Counted from the stretch's first letter, positions 44,739 to 55,098 are shown. The stretch is 64,000 nt of DNA from Elephas maximus indicus (GCF_024166365.1 NC_064836.1:4836001-4900000), one strand, 5' to 3'. Program-made: numbers and translations. Notes: generated from the sequence alone by a model not told the origin.

Positions 44739-45078
44739 GTTGTTGTTGTTAGGTGCCGTGGAGCCAGTTCCGACTCATAGCAACCCTACGTATACCAGAA
44801 GGAAACACTGCCTGGTCCTGCACCATGCCCACGATCATTGTTGTGCTTGAGACCATTGTTGCAGCCACTGTGTCTATCCATCTTGTTGAAGGTCTTCCTC
44901 TTTTTCACTGACCCTCTACTTTACCAATTATGATGTCCTTCTCCACGGACTGATCTCTCCTGACAACATGTCCAAAGTATGTAAGATGCAGTCTCCGCAT
45001 CCTTGCTTCTAAGAAGCATTCTGGTCGTACTTCTTCCAAGACAGATTTGTTCATTCTTTTGGCAGTCCATGGTATATT
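44739..45078 (-). mobile_element. RTE LINE 3' end, 5'-truncated
   Basis: (GTT)n tail at the left, then 'gtgccgtggagccagttccg' and the C-terminal coding tail to 'gcagtccatggtatattctg'. Length and breakpoint are close to the copy at 14977-15318. Confidence 0.9.
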
Positions 45079-46411
45079 CTGACACACAATTTGTAATTAT
45101 TATGTTAATTTTCTTAAATGATTTTAAGTCTCCCTCTATGTGGAGTCTCTTTGTAATGCAATTTTAATACCATCCAATAATTATCCTTGCTGGTTTTGAG
45201 TGTGCTGGAGTTGAGTATGTGGGAGTCAAGCATGTAAACATGTTTGTTAAAGAATCAACAGCTTTTAATTTAAGAAGAGAAGATAGCTATTGGGTGTTAT
45301 TAGAAATAAAGTACATAAGTGACATAAATTTCTGAGTAATATTGTAGATAATTAAAATATCCAAAATAGATTTAAATATGTGTATTTAACTATGTCTTCT
45401 AAAAGAATTTATTCTGGGGTCAGGATAATGACTACACACACACACACAGAGTCAGAGAGAGAGAGAGAGACAAAGTGAGAGAGAAAGAGAGAGAAGATAA
45501 ACAGGTGTCTTTTGTCCACTCTCCAGCTATTTAAGTGTCAAGAGGCAATATGACCACAGCAACAGTGACCCTCAAATTCCAGTGCCCATTACATTAATAA
45601 TTACACAGATGACTACTAATAATCCGCAAGTTTTCACCTAGGGTCCTTTGCAAGTTTTCACCTAGGGTCTTTTACAACTTTTATCTTGGATTCGGTATAC
45701 CTGAAGAACTATCGGAGTTTTGCAATCTGCTCCTTTAATGCCATTTATAATCAGTATTAACTGCATGTAAACACTAGATTCTTTTAGAATCTAAAAACAT
45801 TTAAATACCTCCAATACTTATAAATATTTCCCCAAATTGCAATATTTAAAAAATATTATATAGGAAGATCTACATAATGCAGGTGTTGAATTAATTATTC
45901 ATTTTAGAAACTGATATTTGGAATCTAATTTTAAAAATTAAAACAAGAAATAAGCAATACTCCATTTCGGGCTCTGGGAATATCTTTGTTACTGAATTAC
46001 AGGGAGTGAAACCAAAGGTTAGAGGCAAAAGGAAGGACTGTGTCCAGCCTCAGTGTTAGTAAATCGTGCCTGAAAATGAGCAGTATCAGGGAATAAGAGT
46101 GGAGAGTTAGGTCAGATCTGGGAAAACAACCAGGCTGAGGCACAAACAAAGTCATGTTTCAGAGAACCAATTGGTCAGAAGTCTCTAAACGCTCCAAAAC
46201 AGGGAGATTCAGATTGAGATAAAACAAGGCATAGAGTCCAAAATCCAGGAGAACAGGTAGGTCCCAGGTTGAGAAGTCATTAAAAAAAAAAAAAAAAATT
46301 CACTCAATAATCCAGAAAAATTAGAAGAAAACAAAAAAAGAGCAAATTTGAATTATTGAAAAGGAAAATGACCTTGATACCTGAGGCAGCCTTAATGTTC
46401 ACGATTTAGTT
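45079..46411. other. Unassigned intergenic DNA with simple repeats
   Basis: AT-rich. It contains a (CA)n/(GA)n tract at 45436-45495, a 24-bp tandem duplication at 45627-45674 ('caagttttcacctagggtc' twice), and an A-run at 46283-46299. No gene recognised. Confidence 0.55.
45436..45495. repeat. (CA)n-(GA)n compound microsatellite
   Basis: A CA run changes to a purine-only GA run over about 60 bp. Confidence 0.93.
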
Positions 46412-46873
46412 TGTTATGGGTTGAATTGGGTCCCCCCCAAAAGATATGTTGAAGTTCTAAGAGCTGGTGCCTGTGGATATGAGCCTGTTTGGAAATAGTG
46501 TTCTTGCAGATGTTATCAGTTAACATGCGGTCATACTAGTAGACCTAGTAGGGTAGACTAGTAAGGTAGATCCTAATCCAGTATGAATGGTGGTGTCCTT
46601 AGGAAAAGAGAAGAGACACAGAGACAGTCATGAAGGGAAGATGACTATTTGAAGATAGCAGCAGAAATTAGTTATGCTACCATAAGCCAAGGAGCACTAG
46701 GGGCTACCAGGAACCGAAATGGGCAAAAAAGGATCTTCCTCTAGATTCCTCAGCCCTGCTGGCATCCTGAATTTGGACTTCTAGCCTCCAGAACTCAAAG
46801 ACAACTCATTTCTTTTGTTTTAAACCACCCTGTTTGTAGTATCTTGTTACACCAACCTTAGGAAAAGAATACA
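46412..46873 (+). mobile_element. MaLR-type LTR (MLT1-like), solo
   Basis: 'tgttatgggttgaattgggt', 'atgttgaagttctaagagct', 'gaatttggacttctagcctc' and 'ttaaaccaccctgtttgtag' follow the same order as the LTR at 8755-9403. A local expansion of CTAGTA-like units lies at 46538-46570. Confidence 0.75.
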
Positions 46874-46910
46874 GGGTTATACTGTAGGGGAGAGAATTTA
46901 TCCTATAGTG

Positions 46911-47049
46911 TACAGTCCAGACTCCACAATGCAGAGCCCAGGCCCCACAGCACACAGTCCAGACCCCACTGTGCACAGTTCACACCCCACAGTGCACAGT
47001 CCACACCCCACGATGCACAGTCCAGGCCCCACGTTGCACAGTCCAGGCT
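46911..47049. repeat. 21-bp minisatellite, 6.6 copies
   Basis: The unit CACAGTCCACACCCCACAGTG repeats with period exactly 21 from 46911, and copies 3-6 (46953-47036) differ by only a few bases. Because the period is a multiple of three, the minus strand is open and spells a heptad like WGLDCA plus one residue, but there is no sign of a gene around it. Confidence 0.93.
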
Positions 47050-47467
47050 GAACGAGAACTTGAAAGTACCGGACTGCTGGACTGAGAGGCAGAATATGTG
47101 TTCAGAGGCTAACAAGCTGGCACAACTAGTGAGAGGCAAGGTGGGTGTTTAGTGAAGTGTTATGTGGAGCAGTCAGGCTCTGGGAAGAGAATTTCACACT
47201 GGGAGCAGCACTTGGGCCCAGAAGTCTTAGGAAACAATGAAGAAATAGAAACTGTCCTTTGCTGAAAACCCACTTGCACCAAAAGGAAAATCATGCTGAG
47301 AGGCATGATGTAAACACCCAAAGTCAAATACCAAGGGGTCTTGCTCTGTGCTCTCTTGCAATACACAGTCATTTTCACTGCCAGCAAAAGCTTAAAAGTA
47401 CTCCTTTCTAAAACAGGGCAAATGGAATTAGCCATTACAAGTCAATAGAATGCTCCTAATTCTAGTC
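47050..47467. other. Unassigned intergenic DNA
   Basis: Nothing recognised. ORFs are short. Confidence 0.5.
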
Positions 47468-47660
47468 CCTGGGCAGGGTAAACCCTTAACTGCATGACTA
47501 CTAATCAAAAGGTTGACTGTTGGAACCCACCCAGAGGTGCCTCAGAAGAAAGTTTTAGAGATCTGATTCCAAAAGGTGACATCCTTGAAAACCCTATGGA
47601 GCACAGTTCTACTTTGCAATGCAGAGGTCACAGTGACAGCAACTGGTTTAGTTTTGGTCT
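47468..47660 (+). mobile_element. AfroSINE type B
   Basis: 'ctactaatcaaaaggttgac', 'ccacccagaggtgcctcaga', 'aaccctatggagcacagttc', then a '...cagcaactggttt' tail. Target duplication AATTCTAGTC at 47458-47467 and 47663-47672. Confidence 0.9.
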
Positions 47661-47821
47661 CCAATTCTAGTCACGCCATGTTGTTAATTGTACTTCTTAG
47701 CAGCACACTAAAAAAGAAATTTAATTTGTGTGTCTGGTAATTTTTTTTTTTTCCCGTAACTGAAAAAATATATATAAGTGTGAAAATTTGGGCCCTTCTA
47801 CCCTCAATTTCCACCACCTGT

Positions 47822-48190
47822 CTGTTAGTTTGTAATACTATGCTGGCTTGCATGTTGCATGCTTGAAGCTATGGTACCCGTTGAATTTCAGATACCAGCA
47901 GGGGCACCTGTGGTGGTCAGGTTTCATCAGAGCTTCCAGATTAAGATTAGGAAGAAGTCCTGAAAATCTACTTCTGAAAATTAGCCAATGAAAACCTTAT
48001 GGATCACCATGGAATATAGTCTGATATACTTCTGGAAGATGAGCCCCAAGGTTGGAAGGTATTCAAAATACACAGTGGCCACAGCAACAGCCTTGAGCAT
48101 ACCAGCAATTGTGCTGATGGTGCAGAGCCAAGTAACATTTTTTTCTAGTGTATGTGAGCTGGAGTCACTTCAAGAGCACCTAACAATAAC
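47822..48190 (+). mobile_element. Non-autonomous RTE derivative (5' leader joined to 3' tail)
   Basis: The left about 240 bp ('ggcttgcatgttgcatgctt', 'tttcagataccagcaggggc', 'ttagccaatgaaaaccttat') match the RTE 5' leader. The right end ('gtgctgatggtgcagagcca', then 'cctaacaataacaaa') matches the RTE 3' end. It has the same arrangement as 12466-12803, with a slightly different breakpoint and more leader at the left. Confidence 0.8.
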
Positions 48191-48283
48191 AAACTTTAGT
48201 TTATTCCATTCCTTCTACCTTTAGTTTATTCCATTCAAATTTCTTTGGAATTCATATGGTACCTGGCAAAAAAAAAAAAAAAG

Positions 48284-48478
48284 AAATGGCCATCTAGTCA
48301 ATATCAACTCATGGCAACCCCATGTGTGTAGGAGAACTGTGATCCATAGAGTTTTCACTGGTAGAGTTTTTGGAAGTAGATTGGCAGGCCTTTCTTCCGA
48401 GGAATCTCTGTGTGGACTTGAACCACCAAAGTTTCAGTTAACAGTCAGGTGTGTTAACCATTTGCACCCAGGAACCCC
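48284..48478 (-). mobile_element. AfroSINE type B
   Basis: Reverse copy from 'agtcaatatcaactcatggc' (tail) through 'aagtagattggcaggccttt' to 'gttaaccatttgcaccca' (head). Confidence 0.9.
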
Positions 48479-48491
48479 AAGGAAAATAATA

Positions 48492-49022
48492 GCTGTCAGT
48501 TTGTTGGACTGTGGTGGCTTGCATGTTGCTGTGATGCTGGAACCGATGCCACTGGTATTTCAAATACCAGAAGGGTCACCCACAGTGAACAGGTTTCAGC
48601 AGAGCTTCCAGGCTAAAGCAGACAAGGAAGATGGACCTGGTGGCCTACTTCTGAAAAAAATAGCCTGTGAAAACTTTATAAATAGCAGCAGAACATTTTC
48701 TGATATAGTGTTGGAACTTGAGCTCCTCCTCCGGTTGGAAGGCACTCAAAATATGACTGGGGAAGAGCTGCCTCCTCAAAGTAGAGTTGACCTTGATGAT
48801 GTGGATGGAGTAAAGCTTTCAGGACCTTCATCTGTTGATATGGCACAACTCAAAAATGAGAAGCAACAGCTGCAAACATCCATTAATAATCAGAACGTAG
48901 AATGTATGAATTATGACTCTAGGAAAATTGAAATCATCAAAAATGAAATGGAATGAATAAAGACTGATATCCTAGCCACCACCGAGCTGAAATGGACTGG
49001 TATTGCTCATTTTGAATCCACA
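48492..49022 (+). mobile_element. RTE LINE 5' end: leader and start of the endonuclease
   Basis: This is the only place in the window with the RTE 5' leader running into coding sequence. After about 400 bp of leader ('ggtggcttgcatgttgctgt', 'ggtatttcaaataccagaag'), the start of the APE-type endonuclease is readable near 48885-49015: residues like 'IIKNEME', then 'ELKWTGI..HFES'. It carries stops and a 1-base deletion around 48935. It is truncated at 49022, so no reverse transcriptase follows. The leader identifies the short derivatives at 12466 and 47822 and the body of the tRNA-Gly SINE. Confidence 0.78.
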
Positions 49023-49245
49023 TAAATAGAACTAGAGAAATGGTAGGAACTGAGAGAGCAGAGAGGAGGAGCCTGGCATTAGAGTGACTGTAGTATCCCA
49101 ATCACAGTTGGTGTTCAATATATGATAATTTCTTTTTGCTTAAACTTTCTTAAAATTTAAAAACAATTAACAGAAATTCCCATAAATTATCATTGGTGGG
49201 TAGATGACTTAAACTAAAGGATGATGGTTTACTCATTAATCTAAT

Positions 49246-49412
49246 AGTACCTGGGTGGTGCAAGCAGTTCAAGTCTACCCAGAAGTGCCTTGGAAGACAA
49301 GCCTGGCGACCTGCTTCTGAAAGATCACAGCCTCAAAAACCCTATGAAGTAGTTCTACCCTACACACATGGAGTTGCTGTGAGTCGGAATCCACTCAAAG
49401 GTAACTAACAAG
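49246..49412 (+). mobile_element. AfroSINE type B, head-deleted
   Basis: 'tacctgggtggtgcaagcag' joins directly to 'ttcaagtctacccagaagtg', losing the 'ctgctaaccaaaaggttgg' block. The body 'ggcgacctgcttctgaaaga' and tail 'gagtcggaatccactcaaag' follow. Confidence 0.88.
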
Positions 49413-50194
49413 AACTAGAGGCATTATTGCAGTGGCAAGGGAAGCCTCACACTGAGAGGCAGAAGATCTGTTTAATGAATTCTGCTTTCTTTCCTCATGC
49501 GTCTTTCTTTGCTTCCCTACCCTACCTCCATAAGAATAGCTCTGGAATCTACGTATTTAGAGAAATTTACCTCTTGACTGTAGTGGTTCAAGGTGAGGGT
49601 TACAGGAAGCACTAAGCACAGAGTATGATTTTTGTAAGCATACTTGCATTGTGTAGGATCTTGAATGTGGTTTGTAACACTCTAGCACATTGTACATCTG
49701 CTTATCTAACACATTTAAAAGAGGAAACTGGGAAAAAAGGAAACATCCACACTTGCACACTGGCTGATAAAATATAAGTAGGTTAAACTAGTGAATTGAA
49801 TACGTAACTTTTTTTTTTTTTTTAATTTCTTTGAGTTGAGGAACATGTTTGCAATGGTGTGGTGTTTATACGTGTTTCAGTCACCGTTCAAACCTTTCTT
49901 CTTTATCTGGGCAGCTTTGATCTCATGCCCCATGTACATAGTCCAGGGCTCAGTCAGAGATGTGGGTAGATAGAATTCGTGGAATCCCCTGTCTGGCCCT
50001 TTTCCTTCCAGAATTCCCTTACTCATTTCAGTGGCCTGGGTTTTCATAGGTTTAGTTTTCTGGTTCCCCAAAAAAAAAGCCGGGGAGATTTTGGCTTTCC
50101 ACCAGCCGTTCCTCCGCCTCACGTAGTGTCACACAGGCTCAGGCTAAAAGCTACAAAGATGGAAACTTACGCAGTGTATTTCCTTTCTCTCTTC
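49413..50194. other. Unassigned intergenic DNA
   Basis: No gene or repeat recognised. T-run at 49809-49823. Confidence 0.5.
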
Positions 50195-50352
50195 CTGGTG
50201 GCACAGTGGTTAAGAGCTACAGCTGCTAACCAAGAGGTCAGCTACTGGACTCCATGAGCCACTCCTTGGAAACCCTATGGGGCAGTTCTACTCTGTCCTA
50301 CCGTGCTGCTATGAGTCAGAATCGATTCGATGGCAACGGGTTTGTGTTTTGG
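50195..50352 (+). mobile_element. AfroSINE, short form
   Basis: 'cctggtggcacagtggttaa' to 'cagaatcgattcgatggcaa'. Confidence 0.93.
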
Positions 50353-50949
50353 CTTCTTCTTCCTCTAAGAGTTTATTCACCACCAGAGTCAGTATGCTTC
50401 TATTCACTCCCCAGTGCCTTAAGTTGTTTTTTGTCCAATGGGTTCTTGATCCCATCATTCACTAGAATGGAATGCTCCCCAAATATAATTTGACTTTATT
50501 TGCTGATGTTCATTTGTATTAATGCTATTCTGTGATCTCTCCTGGATTAGTGAAAATCACCCGAGAGCCTGAAAATCATTGCACTTATTTCTACAACTTT
50601 AGTCCTGGTTGTGGTTAGATGAGAATGGAATTGTAAAATCTACATTGTGGGCAAAATTCTATGATAAGGAATATAAATGCATTGTAGTCAGGGCTGGCCC
50701 AATAGCTTTTAGCATCTTTCATAGTTCACAGCTTTAGGAGCTACAATGGACAATGGTAAACCCACATTTTTATACATGACTGAAATGAAGGTAATGTTGA
50801 AAATTTGTTAGTTCGGAGGAGTACTTTTCCTTCTCTTCAGTTCGTATCAAGTATAAAGTTATGGAATAAACAGCTAGAAACTTCCTTCCTGTGACTACTA
50901 ATATATTAATATAAAGAAATGAGTTTGGAAGGTGATAGTGAAATGTTGG
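50353..50949. other. Unassigned intergenic DNA
   Basis: Nothing recognised. Confidence 0.5.
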
Positions 50950-51105
50950 GAAGTGCTGGTGGTGTAGTGGTTAAGATATATGGGCGCTAACCAGCAGGCT
51001 GGCAGTTCAAATCCACCAGATGCACCCTGGAAACTGTGTAGGGCAGTTCTGCTCTGTCCTGTGGGGTTGCTGAGAGTTGAAATGGACTCGACAGCAATGG
51101 GTTTA
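50950..51105 (+). mobile_element. AfroSINE, short form
   Basis: 'gaagtgctggtggtgtagtg' to 'gaaatggactcgacagcaat'. TAGTGA-like flanks are a possible short target duplication. Confidence 0.92.
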
Positions 51106-51263
51106 GTGAGGTGTAAAGGGCCTGACATAATGTTCTCTTAAACTTAGAAAAGTACTAGGGGCTCAGCATTTAATGATCATAGACCAGTACGGGAAGTTTA
51201 AATCAAAGCAGACTAAATCCACAACCTTGGGAATGACCCAAGGTCTGGTAGTGGGAATAAGTA

Positions 51264-51408
51264 GTGCTTCTCAGCCATCTCTCCGCTATAGAATTCTCCA
51301 TGGAGCTTTACAAGATCACACCAGGTCAATTTAGTCATTACCTCTGGGGATGGTATATTTGTAAATCTCTCCAGGTGATTCTGAGGAACGAGACATAAGA
51401 ACCACTGA
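51264..51408 (+). mobile_element. MER5-like hAT MITE
   Basis: 'gtgcttctcagccatctctc', 'tctccaggtgattctgagga' and end 'aagaaccactg' fit MER5-type elements. Confidence 0.55.
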
Positions 51409-51584
51409 ACAGAGATTTACACTTAACCCAAGTCTCCCATCATTCCTTTTAGCCCATTAATTTGCATATCTTAATTGCAAATGAAAAGAAAGGAAGACAA
51501 AGGAACTAAATTAACTTGGTGCCATGTAGGCATATTTTTGGAGCTTACCTTTAATCTTGTAAAATAGCCCCAATAAACTCGCAA

Positions 51585-51720
51585 CAGTATCATTTTCCCA
51601 AGATGGAGAAGTGAAACTCAAAGAGGTTACATAACTTGACTAAGTTTAAACAGATAATCAGTGGTGAGGCGAAATTTGAACCAAGAGCTGTGATTTAAAA
51701 CCTCTCTCACCATTACCTTT
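51585..51720 (+). repeat. MIR-like fragment
   Basis: 'gaagtgaaactcaaagaggt' and 'aaatttgaaccaagagctgt' match the MIR 3' half. The flanking DNA to 51945 is unassigned. Confidence 0.55.
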
Positions 51721-51950
51721 TGTCTCTCTGAACATCACAAGATTCAAATTCTCTGGAAAGTATCTGGAATTAAAAAAGTGCAACAAACTCATAAGCATTT
51801 TTATTTCCTGTTGTTTTTTGTGGCTTATTGAGTTAAATATGTTACTGATAAAGTCAAAGACAGCTAACGCCTGAATTAAAGAACACTCTTAAAAAAATAA
51901 ATAAATAATTTTTTTCCTTTTTTTTTTTTAAGACAAAGGGACTTTAGTAC

Positions 51951-52766
51951 AGTCATGTGCTGTATAGCGTCCGTTCAGGCAATGTTCACCCGCGTGTGTG
52001 TCCGTGGTCCCATAAAGTTATAATGAAACCCACTGCCGTTGAGTCAATTGTGACTCATAGCGATCCTATAGGACGGAGTAGAACTGCCCCACAGAGTTTC
52101 CAAGGAGTCCCTGGTGGATTCAAACTTCCGACCTTCTGGTTAGCAGCTATAGCTCTTAACCACTCTGCTACCTGGGTTTCCAAGTTTATAATAGAGTCTG
52201 AAAATTCCAATCAGAGGACAGGATGTACGGGAAATAACTGGATGTATCAAAGGCAAAAGTTTCCCACACACAACATGTGTATCTCAGGTCTTTTGTATAC
52301 AAAGCAATTGTGCTGCTAAGTGTATAATGGTACAGTACATACATAACCTATAATACCTATGTTTTGATAGTCATAACAAAATACCTATGTTACTGGCTTA
52401 TGTATGTACTGTACTTTCTATTGTTATTTTAATGTGAATTTTCTCTACCTACAAAAAAAAGTTTATCGTACACTTCAACTCGTAGGCAGCAACATCCAAT
52501 CTCACGTATTGCACATCTCGAGTATTGCAGTGTTTTCTATTTAATTTTCTTTCAAAAATATCACCGTGAAGTGCATCATGGCTCACAAACACAGCAAAAG
52601 CAGTGCTAGTGATAGCAAAAGCAAGAAGCAAAAAAGAAGTATTGATTTGGAGGTGAAATAAAGGTATTCCATGGTGTTCCTGCAATGTACAAATCACATG
52701 ACGTACTATTTCACAGAGTGTATCTTTTTTTTTATCATGGACGTTAGGGTCACATGACTGTATATC
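51951..52766 (+). mobile_element. Tigger-like DNA transposon, internally deleted, with a SINE inside
   Basis: The left terminus TACAGTCATGTGCTGTATAG and the right terminus (inward-read TACAGTCATGTGACC) are inverted repeats at TA sites. Inside, a short coding remnant at 52579-52660 reads like a Tigger/pogo transposase N-terminus, Lys- and Ser-rich and followed by a 'SIDLEVK'-like helix, before a stop. At about 660 bp without the SINE it is far shorter than a full Tigger, so most of the transposase is deleted. Confidence 0.7.
52026..52181 (-). mobile_element. AfroSINE, short form
   Basis: 'gaaacccactgccgttgagt' to 'cactctgctacctgggtttc'. The flanks 'aagttataat' and 'agtttataat' indicate its target duplication within the Tigger-like element. 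Confidence 0.92.
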
Positions 52767-52890
52767 AGTTATATTTGTATATTTTTTTTTTTACACAGCA
52801 CTATTTGAAATTCACACACTTGTGAAATCCAAACTCTGAAGTCTACTTTAGTGATGCTAACAAGATGTCTGTAAGAAAGATAAAAAAAAA

Positions 52891-52950
52891 AATAAACCAA
52901 ACCAAACCCAGTGCCGTCCAGTCGATTCTGACTCTTAGCGACCCTATGAC
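52891..52950 (-). mobile_element. AfroSINE tail fragment joined to a GC-rich insert
   Basis: 'aaaccaaaccaaacccagtg' and 'gattctgactcttagcgacc' are the reverse SINE tail. Instead of continuing into the SINE body, the sequence repeats 'gaccctatg' and enters the GC-rich block. Confidence 0.85.
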
Positions 52951-53224
52951 CCTATGGCCGCGACGATGGGTAGAGGCGCCCCGCTCCCCCTCCTGCGGGC
53001 CCACGTGCTTCGCGTGTCAGGCCTTCTCCGTGCGGGGCCCTCGCAGCCACCCTCCCGCAGCCCGGCGGGGCAGGCGAGGCAGAAAGCGGGTCCCCTCCGA
53101 CGCTGCCCTGGCCCAGCCCCAGGCAGGCCTGGGCGTCTCTTCCTCCTCGCTGCGTAAGAAGGATAAAAAAAACCCATCCTTAAATGAATATGCAACTAAA
53201 AGTTAATAAAAAAAAAAAAAAAAA
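52951..53224 (+). pseudogene. GC-rich retrocopy-like insert with poly(A), source gene unidentified
   Basis: About 200 bp of very GC- and CpG-rich sequence in an AT-rich region, followed by about 50 bp of AT-richer sequence, AATAAA at 53205-53210 and a 17-base A-run. This is the signature of a retroposed mRNA. In one frame, an ATG at 52954 opens 67 codons rich in Arg, Ala, Leu and Pro. In another, an open frame runs through 'KKDKKNPSLNEYATKS' to a stop near 53206. Neither matches a protein that I can name with confidence. The total length is only about 250 bp, so it would be a small or internally deleted transcript. A fragment of a CpG island is an alternative. Confidence 0.5.
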
Positions 53225-53250
53225 TTTTTTTTTTTTTTTTTTTTTTTTTA
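53208..53250. repeat. A17/T26 homopolymer junction
   Basis: A run of 17 A is followed directly by 26 T, a perfect palindrome of 17 bp per arm at this junction. Confidence 0.95.
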
Positions 53251-53676
53251 GTGGATGCAAAATTAGGATATTATTTTCAATTTGATAATTTTCCTTTGTA
53301 AGTATATCTTTATGTTGATAATGCCAAAATCTGTACATAAAAGTTCTGTGATTTTGTGATAGCCTGTATTCTCTAAGGTGACAATATTAAAAAGAGAATT
53401 TGTATCAAGTCCCTTGATCTTCAGACTTATATTTTCTGTCAGTTTTAAACCTTTACAGCAACTTCCAAATCTTTTTTGGGGTATAATTTTTAATATGCCA
53501 CCAAATATTAGCTTTTATAATGTTTAACATAAAAAATCTCTGTAAATATATTTTTATGCTTTATTTCACTCATTTTACATTATTACTTATCTAAACCTTT
53601 GTTATTATGAAATGAAAATATTTAAATGTGCACCAACAATATTTATAAATTATTACAAAATTGTATCCATATAATC
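53251..53676. other. Unassigned intergenic DNA
   Basis: AT-rich with no recognisable feature. Confidence 0.5.
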
Positions 53677-53840
53677 GGAGCCCTGGCATTGCAGTGGTTA
53701 TGCATTCGTCTGGTAACCAAAAGGTCAGCAGCTTGAATCCACCAGCAGCTCCTTGGAAACTATATGAGAAAGTTCTACTCTGTCCTGCATGGTCACTGTG
53801 AGTTGGAATTGTCTCAAAGGCAATGGGTTTGGTTTTTGGC
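53677..53840 (+). mobile_element. AfroSINE, short form
   Basis: 'ggagccctggcattgcagtg' to 'ttggtttttggc'. Perfect 13-bp target duplication TATCCATATAATC (53664-53676 and 53841-53853). Confidence 0.95.
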
Positions 53841-53904
53841 TATCCATATAATCAGCACCCAAGCTAAAGAAAATGGAAATTTGGCACCAGCTAAGAAGTC
53901 CTTA

Positions 53905-54085
53905 AGGTCCCTCAGTGGCACAAGTGGTATGCAAGTGGTCTGAACCCACCAAGTAGCACCACCAAAGAAAAACCTTCTGTAGAGATTATAGCTAAGAAAA
54001 CCCTGTGGAGCAGCCTACTCCTTATCAGATGGAGTTGCCATGAATTAGAATCTACTCAACATCACTAGGTTTTCTTTTTGGTTTT
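53905..54085 (+). mobile_element. AfroSINE, diverged
   Basis: 'ggtccctcagtggcacaagt', 'ctgtagagattatagctaag' and 'tggagttgccatgaattaga' follow the SINE order. The probable target duplications are 'aagaagtcctt' and 'aagaagactt'. Confidence 0.85.
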
Positions 54086-54099
54086 AAGAAGACTTTAAG

Positions 54100-54920
54100 T
54101 ACCTTTTCCCAATGCACATTTTCCTACCCTCTTGAGCCAACCTACATCTTGACTTTTAAGATAATCACTTCCTTGTTTTTCTTCAGAAATTTACTTTACC
54201 ATCTATGTATGAATTTTTAAACATAGTAGTTTAGTCAGTTTCAGAACTTTATATAAATAGAATCATTGACTACGTATTGTTTTGTGTCTCACTTTTGCTC
54301 GATAGTGTACTTCTGAGATTAATACATGTGTTCTGTATGGCTATTGTACATTTATTTCCATTGCTTTATTTGATTGATTTTATAGTTGGTTGCCATTTGA
54401 ATTGTTTCCAGATTTTTGTAAGTATGAATAATTAGATCCTGAACATTCCTTTGCCAGTTTTCAGACGCAGACGTACACAAATTTCTGTTGGGACTATGCT
54501 TAGGAGTGGAATTGTTAGGTCATATGTAAAAAAAAAAAAAAACTTTGTTTTTTATGGTATGCTCATCCAGTTTTGCTAGATGATGTCACCTTTTCTTTTT
54601 TCAAAGAGCTTGTGGCAATTTACACTAACTCTAACTCCAGCAGTGTTCTCATTTGCTCCACATATTAGCTAACACTTAGTATGATCATTTTTTGAAATGA
54701 TAATTCAAGTCTCTTGAAGAGACACTGATTTGTCTCTTTTTTTTGTTACTAATTTACATAAGTTCTTTATGCAGTATCTCTTCATTCGTAATACTTGTTG
54801 ACATAAATTCTCATACTCTGTGGCTTGTCTTTTCATTTTTTTGGAGATATGCTTTGATCAACATTATCATATGATTATCATGCAGTGCAATTTAGGACTC
54901 TATTCTCTCTGTTAATGTGT
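54100..54920 (-). mobile_element. Old L1M fragment
   Basis: 'tatataaatagaatcattga', 'ttgtttccagatttttgtaa' and 'taggagtggaattgttaggt' are an L1M 3' UTR and ORF2 end in reverse. No usable frame. Confidence 0.65.
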
Positions 54921-54967
54921 GTGTTTATGCATTTAATTTTTTTTTCCCTCCTTGGAGGTCATTGAAA

Positions 54968-55098
54968 TGACGTCCCTCCTTCCATCCTTCCTTCTTTCTT
55001 TCTATCTCCCTCTCTAGCTTGCTCTGTCTCTCTATCTATCATTCATTCATCTGTCTATATTTCATCTATCATCTCTATCTATCATCTATCCATCTTTC
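54968..55098. repeat. Pyrimidine-rich (CTTT/TCTA)n microsatellite
   Basis: CCTT/CTTT units pass into CTCT and then (ATCT)n/(ATTC)n units over about 130 bp. Confidence 0.85.

Noticed and set aside
46911..47049. CRISPR array
   Set aside because: The units are directly adjacent with no spacers, and the host is a mammal. It is a minisatellite.
48324..48956. 210-codon open frame
   Set aside because: It runs from a reversed SINE through the RTE leader into the start of the endonuclease. Until a 1-base deletion near 48935 it is out of the endonuclease frame. It is chance openness across a composite of repeats, not a gene.
52954..53157. Active CpG-island promoter of a host gene
   Set aside because: The GC-rich block is only about 200 bp, is fused to a SINE tail on one side and ends in AATAAA plus poly(A) on the other, which fits a retrocopy better.
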